A stretch of DNA of 64,000 nt from CALMEC01 sp963765105 (GCA_963765105.1 CAVXUW010000004.1:62001-126000); one strand, 5' to 3'; shown: positions 17,011 to 26,051, numbered from the stretch's first letter. Notes: generated from the letters alone by a model not told the origin. Program-made: numbers and translations.

Positions 17011-17338
17011 GTGCTGCACGCAGACGACGGCGTCGCAATTCACGTCGAGGGGCGTTCAGCCAGAAGATCCGCGACGCCGGCATCGCACCATCGGATGGGA
17101 AGGGATCTGATATGGGGGGGCGGTCGGCAGCCCGTACGATAACGCCATGGTCGAAGCGTTCTGGGGACGGATGCAGGTCGAACTATTGAACCGCAGCCGG
17201 TGGAAGACCCGCGTCGAGCTCGCCACCGCGATCAGCGACTACATCGACCAGTTCCACAACACCCGCCGACGCCACAGTGCCCTCGGCATGCTCACACCCA
17301 CCGAATACGAACACCACCACACCATCAACGCCGCCTGA
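17011..17338 (+). pseudogene. IS3-type orfB, 3' part
   Basis: The sequence resumes as a degraded copy of HADRGSQFTSR, then AFSQKIRDAGIAPS in one frame and, after a shift at about 17,130, the clean end of OrfB: NAMVEAFWGRMQVELLNRSR, then WKTRVELATAISDYIDQFHN with TRRRHSALGMLTPTEYEHHH, including the third catalytic residue (Glu in VEAFWGR). The stop is at 17,336-17,338, about 50 bases before the right terminal repeat. Confidence 0.75.
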
Positions 17339-17389
17339 CTCCAGAACCGCGACTCCACCGAAGTGGGGTCAGATCAAGGATTGGAGGGG

Positions 17390-17416
17390 GGTGTCCATCA
17401 AAGCGACGCAACTCCA
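17390..17416 (-). repeat. Right terminal inverted repeat of IS3-type element
   Basis: The 27-bp reverse complement of the left arm with no mismatch, ending GACGCAACTCCA on the plus strand. Confidence 0.9.
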
Positions 17417-17610
17417 GACATGGAGCCCGGGCGTGTCCCAATAAGTCCCTGTCACCGTTGGGGGACACCATTGGGGGACATGCGCCCGCTACCACATCCG
17501 TTGTCGCCGACAGACAAACACGCCCCCCAGCGGCAGGCCCACACCAAAGCCAGGAAACACGATCCATCTCGGCTGTGGAACGTGGCGCGTCCGCGCCGGG
17601 CACTCACATC

Positions 17611-18060
17611 TCAGGACAGGCTGCTGTGTTCCGGGCAGTCGACGCGCAGGTCGCGGTCGGTGAGGGGTTGGTCGAGGAGGTGGCAGTGGGCCGAGGTGCG
17701 GGCGCGGGGCGGACGGTAGTGGTGGCACGTGAAGCAGCTGCGGTTGATTGTGATGATCCCGACGTGCTGAAGTCGGCCGATCTCGGTGAGAAGTACCCGA
17801 AGTGCGGCGGCGTGATCATCATTGAGCCAGGCTGGGTTTGACGGAGACCGTGATCTGACCCCGGTTTCGTAGAGTCGTCGCCGGCCAGAACCGGAGCGAG
17901 CTCCGTCGCGATGTGATGGGCGATCTCGGCGCCGGCGGCAGTGAGGGTGAGGTCCGCCGCGCGGGCGTCGCCCGGGCTCGGCTGCCGTGCGACGAGGCCC
18001 TTGTCGTAGAGGACGCCGACCGCGTCGCTCGTGGTGGGTTGACTGATGGGTGACCAGACG
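17611..18060 (-). pseudogene. MarR-type regulator with C-terminal Cys motif, broken
   Basis: The minus strand from about 18,060 reads SPISQPTTSDAVGVLYDKGL and VARQPSPGDARAADLTLT, then AAGAEIAHHI: the recognition helix and wing of a MarR-family winged helix. The frame then shifts, and the end reads DHAAALRVLLTEIGRLQHVG with CFTCHHYRPPRARTSAHC and DLRVDCPEHSSLS, the Cys-rich tail seen in a MarR subgroup (usual form CvtCrfFrp...HC...LRlDCPeH). The N-terminal helices are missing. The four Cys positions are kept, so the loss may be recent or a sequence error may add to it. Confidence 0.6.
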
Positions 18061-18204
18061 GGCAGTTTGCGTCCAGCCGGATGCGGTCCGGGATTCCCGT
18101 CCCCGCTTCGGCTCTCGGGACTTTCCCCGGCGGGTATGGCTCGTAGTTGGGTCGCATCCGCACCTCTGGTCGACCCGTGACCGGCTCCGGTTCGGGCCTG
18201 TGGC

Positions 18205-19308
18205 TCAGCCGTCGCCTGTGGCTTCGACGATGTCGGCCATGAGCTCGCGCATATCCTGATTTGCCTCGTAGACGATGAGCTGACGATGAGCGCCGTTGCC
18301 GCGCTCGAGGAGGTCGACGATCCCGTCGAGCTCCCTCTCGCAGCCGAGGTCTTGGGCGTTCCCGCGTATCTCGTTCAGCAAACGTCGCACCAGCTCCTTG
18401 GTCGCGATGCGCTCGTTCGACGGCAGGTCAACGAGGTCGCCCCGCAGGCCATGGCGCGCGGCAAGCCAGCGATTTTCGTCGAGCATCTCATACGGATGGT
18501 CCGGGGGCGCATGACCGTGGGAGAACTCCGCAACGATTCGGTGGACGAGCGCCCGGACGAACGCCGCCAAACCAATCGTGTGCTCGATGCGGGTCTGTGC
18601 GTCCATCGCCCGAATCTCGACGGTCCCGAGCGTCGGATGTGGTCGAACGTCGTACCAGAGGTAGGTGTAATCCTGGATCACGCCCGATGAGGTCATCGAG
18701 CCGATCCGGTGCTGGTAGTCGTCCCAATCACGGTAGTACGGCGGGACGCCGACCCGCGGAAACGCCCGGAAGAGCGGCATCCGCGTGGAGACGAGCCCCG
18801 TGGCCGCGCCCCTCCAAAACGGGGAGTTGGCCGAGAGCGCAAGCAACACGGGCAGATGGACACGCATGCCGTTCGATACTGCGATCGCCTTCTCGGCATC
18901 GTCCACGCCGACATGCACATGCTGACCGAAGATCAGTTCTTGGCGTGCGACGAACCGCAGCGAGTCGATCAGGTCGCGGTAGCGGGGACGGGCAACGATG
19001 CGCTGCTCCTGCCACTTCGCAAACGGGTGCGTGCCGGCCGAGCCGATCGCGTAACCGTGCTCGGCCGCCCGCTCACGCACGGTGCGTCGCAACATGCGGA
19101 TCTGCTCCTCTGCCTCGGCAATCGTCATGCACGGATCCGTCGCGATCTCGAGAACCGACTCCATGAGTTCCGGCTTGACCTCGCCCAACTCGCTCGGCCC
19201 AAGGAGCCGTTCGATGCCATTGACCAGGTCGAGGCTCTCACCATCGAGGATCATCAGCTCCTCCTCGATGCCGATGGTGAACCCCGCATGCGTGAAGTTG
19301 TTGTTCAC
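18205..19308 (-). CDS. Carboxylate-amine ligase, YbdK/GCS2 family
   Basis: About 367 residues, the usual length of the family. It opens NFTHAGFTIGIEEELMILDG, the GIEEE motif that starts this glutamate-cysteine ligase type 2 fold, and contains GSAGTHPFAKWQEQ, FGQHVHVGVDD and LWYDVRPHPTLGTVEIRAMD, all typical. Family members join a carboxylate (often glutamate) to an amine using ATP; some act as weak gamma-glutamylcysteine ligases. I chose the GTG at 19,308 because GGAGGTGGGG lies just upstream; the open frame reaches 19,485 but that extension has no family character. It stands alone, so the substrate cannot be inferred from neighbours. Confidence 0.88.
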   Translation of the reverse strand: MNNNFTHAGFTIGIEEELMILDGESLDLVNGIERLLGPSELGEVKPELMESVLEIATDPCMTIAEAEEQIRMLRRTVRERAAEHGYAIGSAGTHPFAKWQEQRIVARPRYRDLIDSLRFVARQELIFGQHVHVGVDDAEKAIAVSNGMRVHLPVLLALSANSPFWRGAATGLVSTRMPLFRAFPRVGVPPYYRDWDDYQHRIGSMTSSGVIQDYTYLWYDVRPHPTLGTVEIRAMDAQTRIEHTIGLAAFVRALVHRIVAEFSHGHAPPDHPYEMLDENRWLAARHGLRGDLVDLPSNERIATKELVRRLLNEIRGNAQDLGCERELDGIVDLLERGNGAHRQLIVYEANQDMRELMADIVEATGDG

Positions 19309-19905
19309 ACGTCCCCACCTCCGTGGCCTCTGTAGCGCGGGGAATCTACCGTTCGTCAACCGACCAGGGCGCATGTTGACGCGAGCGAATGGCCCACCCA
19401 GTCCCCCAGGTCGAGACGAGCCCCGCCAGACGTCCATGGGCGGAGCGGCAGGTCCCGGCACCGCCACGGACCGGGCGGGCATCATTTTCGGACGTCGAAT
19501 CCGCGGACGTGTCCGCCCGCTTCGCCGGCGCGGGCGCCGACTTTATGGCGTTGCCCGTCACGATTCGGGCGCCGGCGGGGACGGCCCTCACAGGCGGCGT
19601 CAGCTCCTCATTCCAGAGCACCGAGTAGGAGCGTGAACAGGCGTCGTCATGATCAGGCTGGCGCGATGCTCATCGGCATCGAGCACCACGGTGTACCGCC
19701 TTGTCCGGGCTGGCAGGGTGCGCTCGGCTTGAGGGGACCGGTCCATCGGCTGCGCCATCCTCAGGGAAGCTGACTCATTCCGGTCCGGTGCCGCCCGGGA
19801 TGAGGTCATTTGCCGGTCCACCACCAAGGGACGGCAGGACATCCCGCCTTCCGCATCCGTGTCCGCCCGGATGCCTTCCTTCGCCCCGAGACCGAGCATG
19901 GGGAC
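19309..19905. other. Intergenic region, possible decayed remnants
   Basis: No intact gene is supported. On the minus strand at about 19,640-19,710 the words RRYTVVLDADEH resemble the opening of HicB-like antitoxins, but the expected continuation is absent and nothing like a HicA toxin adjoins it. The remainder contains only shadow frames. The last bases hold the start region of the DUF4389 gene. Confidence 0.3.
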
Positions 19906-20597
19906 ATGACTGAGAACACATTGGGTAACAGGCAGAACTATTCGGACATCGTGCAGCTGGAGGGCAGGCTCGACGAGAAGCTCTCCCGCTGGTTGTGGCT
20001 CGTCAAGTGGATCCTCCTGATCCCCCACATCATCGTGCTTTTGTTCCTCTGGATCGCCGCCTTCGTCATGACGCTCGTCGCGCTGTTCGCGATCCTGTTC
20101 ACGGGTCGCTACCCCCGCGGTATCTTCGACTTCAACGTCGGGGTCATGCGTTGGAGCTGGCGTGTGGCCTTTTACAGCTACGGGGCCAACGGCACCGACC
20201 GCTACCCGCCGTTCACGCTCGCTGAGTGCCCGGACTACCCGGCCACGTTCAGCGTGATTACCCGGAGCGGCTGTCGCGTGGCCTCGTCCTCGTGAAGTCC
20301 TGGCTCCTCGCGATCCCCCACCTCGTGATCGTCGGCCTCTTCGCCGGCGGCGCCCACATGGGCGGTGGTGGTGGCGTGATCACGGTGCTCGTGTTGATCT
20401 CGATGGTCTACCTGCTGTTTACGGGTCGCCCGTTCCAGCAGCCGTTCGACTTCATCATGGGCCTGAACCGTTGGGTCTACCGCGTGTACGTATACGTCGC
20501 GCTGATGACGGATGAGTACCCACCGTTTCGCATCGACTCCGGGCCGGTCGAGCATTCCGGCCACGGAACGCACGCCGACCGGCTGCACCCCGCCTGA
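19906..20597 (+). CDS. DUF4389 membrane protein (frameshifted once)
   Basis: The protein has the two tandem halves typical of DUF4389. The first contains RWLWLVKWILLIPHIIVLLF and LFTGRYPRGIFDFNVGVMRW; the second RGLVLVKSWLLAIPHLVIVG with LFTGRPFQQPFDFIMGLNRW and VYVYVALMTDEYPPF. The frame changes near 20,255: GTGATTACCC would be GTGGATTACCC (V-D-Y-P-E-R-L-S-R) with one more G, exactly what the family has there. Without the fix, translation stops 13 codons later. Function unknown; the family is common in actinobacteria and is predicted to sit in the cytoplasmic membrane with two helix pairs. The shift may be a sequence error. Confidence 0.75.
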
Positions 20598-20624
20598 GCG
20601 ACAGGCGTCCCATGGTTTGCGGGC

Positions 20625-23600
20625 CTACCGCACGAACTGCACGTAGGCCCGACGAACCGTGGTGTCGTCGAGCTGGACGTTGAGGGCCAGGCAACGGCCC
20701 GCCCACTCCCGCCGGGTCTCGACCAGAGAGGTGTAGAGGTCAACCCGCCGGACGTACCGCAGCGTCGTCCCGGCGAAGGGTCGGGCCGGCGCCACGAGCT
20801 CGCCGGTGGGCGCCGGAGCCGAACACGAGGCGACCTCCCACCGTGGTGAGCCGCCGGCAAACACGCCAAGCCCGCGGAAACCGCCGAGGCTGAAGGTGAG
20901 CGGCAGCGGCAGCCCGGCCCGGACGCGGGTGACCGTGGGCGGCTGCGCGACCGGCGGGAACAGCCACCGTGTCGGGTACGGAGCGCGCGGCGTTGCGCCG
21001 ACCACGAGCGGGTCGTGGTCGGCGGTGCGGAACTCGTCGGGCGCGTAGAGCTGCGTGAGCTGGCCGGGGCTCTTGAAGTTGGTGTTGTAGTCGAGAACGC
21101 TCGGCTCGTCGGCGTTGATGTGGAACTCCCCGCCGCCGGTGACCTGGGCGGCGAGCGACGGGGTGGCGAGCGCGTGGTCCAACGAGCCCCACTGGCCGTC
21201 GAACGCGAACGAGTAGCCACCCGTGGCCGGGTCGGTCGGGACGGTGTCGACGTAGCCGGCACGAGCAAGGGTGGTGACCGGGTCCTCCTTCGCATACGCG
21301 TTGAGGTCCCCCACGATCGCGATGTCGGCGTCGCCGGAGCCGGTTGGGTCCGCGGCGAGCCATGTGGCAGTCGCCTGGGCCGCCCTGGTGCGGCTCGCGT
21401 TCCAATACCCCTGACCGTCGCCGCGGTCGCAGTCCGGCACGTCGTTGGCCGGGTCGATGTCCAGGCACACAGAGCCCGGCTCGCCGAGCTCGGACGCGCC
21501 CTTCGACTTCAGGTGGGCCACGGCGATGGTGAGGCGTCCGCCTGTGGCGAGGTCGCGGAACGTCTGAGCAACGACCGGCCGGTTGCGGTTGTCCTCGAAC
21601 CGAGGGTCGACAGCGGACGTGAGCGTCGCGAACGCGCCGACCGGGGCAACGACCGTCTGGTCGTACAGCACGCCCACCCGGATCGTGTCGGTGCCGACCA
21701 CGCCGGTGTCGACTGCCGCGTACCGCGCAGTGCCGACCCGGGCGTTGAGACCGGCGACGATGTCGCCGAGCGGATCCACCCCGGGGGTGTTCTCCAGCTC
21801 GATCAACCCCACGACGTCGCCGTCGAGCCGTTCGAGGGCGCCGAGCAGCTTGTCGCGCTGGCGCTGAAACTCGGCGGCCGACTCGGCTCCACGACACTCC
21901 TGAGCGAACCCGGCGGGTCCGCACCGTGGCGTGTTGTCGTCGAGTGTGAGGAAGTAGTTGAGGACGTTGAAGCTCGCGACCTTCAGTTTTCCGCCCACGG
22001 CCGGAGGTCCGGAGGGCCGCGGGTTCGTCGGCGCGAACGACGGCGGGCCGCCCGGACCGGAGGGGGTAAGGGCGCCGACGGGGCGCAGGCGATACGCGTT
22101 GCCGCTCGCGGCGTTGCCCGCCCAGGTGTAGGTGAGCACGCCTGTTAGGTCGGCGACCGTGTCGCCGCCGCGCAGCGTGTTCGTGGCGGAGAGTGGATTG
22201 CCGAGGCGACCGAACAGAATCGGGTCCGGGTTCTGGCTTTGCAGCGGGTCGTCGACGATGAGGCGGTTGAGGTCGTTGGCGGCCTGCACCGCCCGCGCCG
22301 CGTCGCCCGGTGTGGCCACCTGGGTTGGCTGCGGTAGACGCCCGCCCGAGGAGACCACGACCTGCCCGAAGCGCCCAAGCTGGAAGTGCTCGGTCACGGT
22401 CAGGGTCTGCGGGAACCGCACGAGCATTCCCTCGTAGCGCTCGAGATACGGGACGCCCCCGACCGGCGCCGGCACCGGAAGCTCGACAGCCGCGGGTCGT
22501 GGCGCCGGTTGGGCATCGCACCGCTCGATCACGAGCGCGCCGGCGAGCTGGGTCTGGTCCTGGAACTCCGCGGCGACGCCGTGTACCTGGACGGTGTGGC
22601 CGAGCGCGACGGAGTCGACGCTGCTGGTGAAGACGAAGATGGCGTCGGAGGTGAGCGGGTCGCCGTCGCCCGCGTCCTGCAGAGAGAAACCACGCAGCGT
22701 GGGAGCGGGTCCTTCGGTGTCACTCACCACAACGCCCTGCACGGTCACCGGGCCGGTGACCGCGGCAGCCGAACCTTGGCCTTGCACGGCTCCGATCGCC
22801 GTGTCGGGCGCCGAACACGCCGGAGCGGCGACGGTGAAGCCGATCGTGCGGTCGGCGCTCATCACGTCAGGTGGATCGATGGCGTCCTGATCGTTGACCC
22901 GCGCGGCGACGATGGTGAGGGTGCACGTCTCGCCGGTGGCAAGGTCGGTGGCCGGGTCGAGCGTAAACGTCACGGGTCCACCGTTCGCCGCGGTCGCGAC
23001 GACACCGCTCTGGCTACATGTGAGCGTGTTCACGTCGCCGGTCACGTCAACCGGTTCGCTGAACGCGATCGTGATGTTTGCGTCGGCAGCGACGCCGGTG
23101 GCGCCGTCGGCCGGGGCCGTCGATGAGACGGTCGGGGCCTGATCCGCGCCGGCCACGGTGAAGGTCTGCCCGTCGTTCGGGGCGCCGAAGCTGGCCGTGG
23201 CCGACGGCTGCCACGCGAAGTCCTGGTAGGCGCGACCCGTCCCGCTGAGACGGAGCGATGTCCCCGCCGCCTCCGTACCGGCCTCCGTGACGCCGATGTC
23301 GCTGCTCGTGAGGCCGTTCGCGGGGCCGGCGGTCGCGGCGAACGACCCCTCGTAGCTCAGGAACTGAACGACCGTCCCGGCCGGGTCGACCAGGGCAACG
23401 CCGTCCGGCGCCCCGTTCTGAAGGCCGTTGGCAGGGTAGGTGAGCGAGACGGCTCCCATCCCGGCGGCCTGGTCGGGGATCGGCCCGGCAAGTGGATCGT
23501 CGTCGTAGACCACCCCACCCGAGCCGTTGTAGAGGACCACCCTCCAGCCCGTGAGGTCGGTACCGGCGGGGCCGGCGACCTCGATGACCTCACCCACATC

Positions 23601-23744
23601 GGCGCCGGAGTTGTCGTAGTGGATCTCGTTGACGTACACCGTCGCCGGGTTCTGTGTGAACCCGATCGCCGTCGACCCCGACGCCCCAAGCGCGACCGCC
23701 CCGGTGAGTGCCGCTGCCAGCTTGCCGATCCACTCGCGCCGCAT
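20625..23744 (-). CDS. Exported ExeM/NucH-type extracellular endonuclease
   Basis: About 1,039 residues. Signal peptide (MRREWIGKLAAALTGAVALG), then a lamin-tail-like domain (VYVNEIHYDNSGADVGEVIE, about residues 35-190), a Big_5 Ig-like domain (STAPADGATGVAADANITIA), an OB-fold region (GPVTVQGVVVSD), and an endonuclease/exonuclease/phosphatase domain in the last 450 residues. Catalytic motifs are visible: KVASFNVLNYF, DVVGLIELENT (metal Glu), AIVGDLNAYAKEDP, and TADHDPLVVG (catalytic Asp-His). Such proteins cut extracellular DNA, probably to scavenge phosphate or nucleotides. The start at 23,744 has GGGAGGCGAC before it; an upstream in-frame ATG at 23,765 is less likely. Transcribed towards the DUF4389 gene. 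Confidence 0.9.
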   Translation of the reverse strand: MRREWIGKLAAALTGAVALGASGSTAIGFTQNPATVYVNEIHYDNSGADVGEVIEVAGPAGTDLTGWRVVLYNGSGGVVYDDDPLAGPIPDQAAGMGAVSLTYPANGLQNGAPDGVALVDPAGTVVQFLSYEGSFAATAGPANGLTSSDIGVTEAGTEAAGTSLRLSGTGRAYQDFAWQPSATASFGAPNDGQTFTVAGADQAPTVSSTAPADGATGVAADANITIAFSEPVDVTGDVNTLTCSQSGVVATAANGGPVTFTLDPATDLATGETCTLTIVAARVNDQDAIDPPDVMSADRTIGFTVAAPACSAPDTAIGAVQGQGSAAAVTGPVTVQGVVVSDTEGPAPTLRGFSLQDAGDGDPLTSDAIFVFTSSVDSVALGHTVQVHGVAAEFQDQTQLAGALVIERCDAQPAPRPAAVELPVPAPVGGVPYLERYEGMLVRFPQTLTVTEHFQLGRFGQVVVSSGGRLPQPTQVATPGDAARAVQAANDLNRLIVDDPLQSQNPDPILFGRLGNPLSATNTLRGGDTVADLTGVLTYTWAGNAASGNAYRLRPVGALTPSGPGGPPSFAPTNPRPSGPPAVGGKLKVASFNVLNYFLTLDDNTPRCGPAGFAQECRGAESAAEFQRQRDKLLGALERLDGDVVGLIELENTPGVDPLGDIVAGLNARVGTARYAAVDTGVVGTDTIRVGVLYDQTVVAPVGAFATLTSAVDPRFEDNRNRPVVAQTFRDLATGGRLTIAVAHLKSKGASELGEPGSVCLDIDPANDVPDCDRGDGQGYWNASRTRAAQATATWLAADPTGSGDADIAIVGDLNAYAKEDPVTTLARAGYVDTVPTDPATGGYSFAFDGQWGSLDHALATPSLAAQVTGGGEFHINADEPSVLDYNTNFKSPGQLTQLYAPDEFRTADHDPLVVGATPRAPYPTRWLFPPVAQPPTVTRVRAGLPLPLTFSLGGFRGLGVFAGGSPRWEVASCSAPAPTGELVAPARPFAGTTLRYVRRVDLYTSLVETRREWAGRCLALNVQLDDTTVRRAYVQFVR

Positions 23745-23936
23745 GTCGCCTCCCTCGTCTTTCATCGGGACGAATTCGAGCAGAAGCTACTCCCGCCGTG
23801 GTGCCGCGTCACTGGACTGTTGCCGGATGACCACCGCATTGCGCCAGCCCGTCCGTAGCCGCCCAAGCGCAGGCGCTCCCACCTCCCCACGCATACGCTG
23901 GGGAGCGCCCTCGAGGGAGCGCTCCCCAGCGTGGCG

Positions 23937-25260
23937 TTACCGCATGTTCTGACGGGAGTGGGCAACGAACGAGCTGCTGCGTCCCAGCCCGCGCCAGATG
24001 ACGAGGCGCTCGCCGATGGGGTTGACGCTGGCGCGGATCTCGAAGCGGATTGCCATCGCCTTCGTGCCACCGTCGAAGCGACCGATGAGGGGCTTGTCGA
24101 TCGTCTCGCGACTGTTCCGCAGAACAGCCGATGGAGCGCGGCCGTCGGCACTGAAGCGCCACTTACCGCCGGAGCTGACGGCGATGTCGGTTTGTCCGTT
24201 GCCGTCGAAGTCGGCGGCAACCGCGCCGCGGAAGCTGTTTGTGAGCTTGGCGTTCAGTCGTGTCCACTGACCGGTCGCGGCACTGGAGATCACCCATTCC
24301 CGGTTGGTGACCGCGGCGACGTCGGTCCCTTTGATGTCGTCGAACTCACCAAACAGCAGATCCCGAACCGACGTGGATGAGGTCTGCACAGTCGTCCACA
24401 CGCGGACGCTGCCGTACCACACCCACCACTAACCGCCGGCGGTGTGGAACAGGTCAGTGCGGCCGTCACCGTCGAAGTCGCCGCTGCGAAGGTCCGAGAT
24501 CGGGACGGGCAGCGTGGTGAACGGCGTCAGGTCGGCGGCCGACCCGCTCGCGACGTAGCCGAGGTTACCGGCGCCGTCCCGGTAGAGGACATCCGTCTTT
24601 CCGTCGTTGTCGACGTCGGCGAAGCCGAGCTCGCGCACGCGTTTGTTCGACGGGTCGCAGGTACTCCCACGGCTCGCTCCCACCGCGTGAGAAGAACCAT
24701 GCGGTGCCGTTCCCGACGAACACGTCGGTGCGGCCGTCGCCGTCGAAGTCGCCCGACGCGATCTCCGTCGAGTAATCGGTGTCGTACCGGTTTCCCTGGA
24801 GCGTGAGGTTGAACTTCGGAGGAAGCGGGGGCACCAGGCTGCCATCGCTGCCGCCCTTCAAGCGCACGGCGGAGAACGCGTCGTTTGTGCACGGCAACGT
24901 TGCCGATGAACCGCGCGCCCCGGGTCGAACGCCCGCGATCTCCTTGAGCGGAGTCACAACACAACGGCCGAACTCGTCGAACGCACCGCAGGGGTTCTCC
25001 ATGCGCCAATCGGCGTCTGCGGGAATGACGATCCGACCCGTGTAGGGCGACTGCAGCAGGGTGGCGAGTTCGATCGCCGAGTGCGCGGTCGTCGTCGCCG
25101 GAGGGTCCGCAACACGAGACGGAAGATCGCCAACCGGAACGGCAACCTCGGGCGGGAGCGTCGTGGCCGCGGCATGGGCGGCGCCGATGGCAGCACCGAT
25201 GAGCAGGGCCGCGACCACAAAGCTGCGACGACGGGTGTGTGTTGCGATGGTGGTTCCCAT
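23937..25260 (-). pseudogene. Exported FG-GAP/VCBS repeat protein, broken
   Basis: It starts MGTTIATHTRRRSFVVAALL with a signal peptide and AGAGGAGGACTC upstream. FG-GAP beta-propeller repeats follow: ASGDFDGDGRTDVFVGNGTA, then ELGFADVDNDGKTDVLYRDG, LRSGDFDGDGRTDLFH and AVAADFDGNGQTDIAVSSGG, with Ca-binding DxDxDG loops. Near 24,660 the frame shifts by one base, and an in-frame TAG at 24,429-24,431 interrupts it again, after which the same frame continues to 23,937. With both repaired it would be about 440 residues. A propeller of this type is exported and usually binds ligands or surfaces. Either a pseudogene or a double sequence error. Confidence 0.65.
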
Positions 25261-25579
25261 GAGTCCTCCTCTGGTCCTGATCGATGGCCTGACGGTAGGA
25301 CCGCGGAGCCCCAGCATCGTTCGCCGAGGCGACCCCGCGTGTGTCCCGCCCGTCACACGGGCGGCGGTTTCGTCACCTCACCAGGCCGGCCCCGACGACA
25401 GCCCGGGAGCACGCGTGCGACACACCCACTCGGCGAGACCGATCGGGCACTCCGAGCGTGTTCCCGGTGAACCTCCTTGGGGGGACGCAATCGGGACGTC
25501 GCAGGGAGACGCCGGTCACCGTCGCAATCGACCTCGCAAACCCCTGGTTTTCCCCCGCGAAGCGAGCTACATTTTCCTC

Positions 25580-25758
25580 ACTACGGAAAGGAGGTGGTCT
25601 GTTTTGAATAAGTCCAGTAGAGGTGGCAGTAGCTAGGGGCGCACCTTCCATGCGCAGCGGCAGCTGGAAGGAGTTGGGCAAAGCGCCCCTCGCCACACCA
25701 GTGCTGCCACCGGGGCCCGGGGCCGGTTCTTCGCACGAACCACCCGGGCCTTCTTTTT
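25580..25758 (+). ncRNA. Candidate short structured transcript or leader with terminator
   Basis: It begins with an isolated perfect Shine-Dalgarno stretch (AAAGGAGGTGG, 25,587-25,597) followed at suitable spacing by TTG AAT AAG, which would encode only MNKSSRGGSS before a TAG at 25,634-25,636. Then come a hairpin (CCTTCCA 25,644-25,650 with TGGAAGG 25,665-25,671), a small GGGC/GCCC hairpin at 25,676-25,688, and a terminator. A strong SD, a tiny ORF and a terminator with no gene behind them suggest a leader peptide/attenuator or small RNA. I do not recognise an Rfam-type family in it. Confidence 0.4.
25714..25758 (+). terminator. Rho-independent terminator
   Basis: GGCCCGGG (25,714-25,721) pairs with CCCGGGCC (25,743-25,750); an inner GGTTC/GAACC pair caps the stem around TTCGCAC, and TTCTTTTT follows at 25,751-25,758. 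This is a textbook plus-strand terminator. Confidence 0.8.
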
Positions 25759-25771
25759 GCCTGTGCTCAGG

Positions 25772-25833
25772 CCGAATGTCGCTCACACCGTATTTCGCCC
25801 CGGCGCCGGATCCTCGCTCAGAGCGACATTCGG
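25772..25833. repeat. Perfect 13-bp inverted repeat
   Basis: CCGAATGTCGCTC (25,772-25,784) and its exact reverse complement (25,821-25,833) are separated by 36 bases. It lies just beyond the terminator and could be a long RNA hairpin or a protein-binding palindrome. No transposase frame is near, so it is not an evident IS end. Confidence 0.7.
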
Positions 25834-25836
25834 GGG

Positions 25837-26020
25837 TTTGCACCACTTGTATCGAAGGTGCAAAGGGAGCAGTATTCCTCCTGTCAGACGGTGTTGACGT
25901 TTGAGTTTCTCCCTCGGGAGGGCGACGACATTGACATCGGAATCGAGGAACGGCCTTCGGGCTGTGAGACGAGACCGAGCCGAACGACAGGACCAGGGGC
26001 TCCTGTGAGGGGGCCCCTGG
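25837..26020. other. Hairpin-rich intergenic region downstream of tyrA
   Basis: No gene is convincing. The stretch has an 8-bp perfect hairpin (TTTGCACC 25,837-25,844 with GGTGCAAA 25,857-25,864), a CTCCC-TCG-GGAGG hairpin, an ACGGCC-TTCG-GGCTGT stem with a UUCG tetraloop, a possible enclosing pair CCTGTC (25,880-25,885) with GACAGG (25,986-25,991), and CCAGGGGC/GCCCCTGG (25,993-26,000 with 26,013-26,020). The last may end minus-strand tyrA transcripts, although it lacks a U-run. Which strand carries the structured RNA cannot be told from sequence alone. Confidence 0.4.
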
Positions 26021-26051
26021 CTCGTTAAGCGACCAGAAAACCCGAGCCGGA

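Larger units (their letters stand above)
15240..17416 (+). mobile_element. IS3-type element, decayed, with an IS30-type remnant inserted
   Basis: The element is bounded by perfect 27-bp inverted repeats (15,240-15,266 and 17,390-17,416) starting TGGAGTTGCG and ending with CA, as expected for IS3. Inside are an orfA with one frameshift, an orfB whose front part is heavily shifted, then sequence of a different (IS30-type) transposase, then the rest of orfB. The flanking bases (GTG on the left, GAC on the right) do not show a 3-bp target duplication, so the original target site has been altered or the ends come from recombined copies. It cannot encode its own transposase. Confidence 0.75.

Noticed and set aside
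18060..18204. Further regulator sequence upstream of the MarR remnant
   Set aside because: The translation there (MRMRPNYEPYPPGK...) has no MarR N-terminal helix character.
20740..22521. Minus-strand open frame of about 593 codons
   Set aside because: It overlaps the exported nuclease on the same strand in another frame and is Arg-rich; the nuclease frame has all catalytic motifs.
25623..25904. A 93-codon frame starting MAVARGAPSMRSGSW
   Set aside because: It runs through the terminator hairpin and inverted repeat, has no ribosome binding site of its own, and looks like read-through of structured non-coding DNA.
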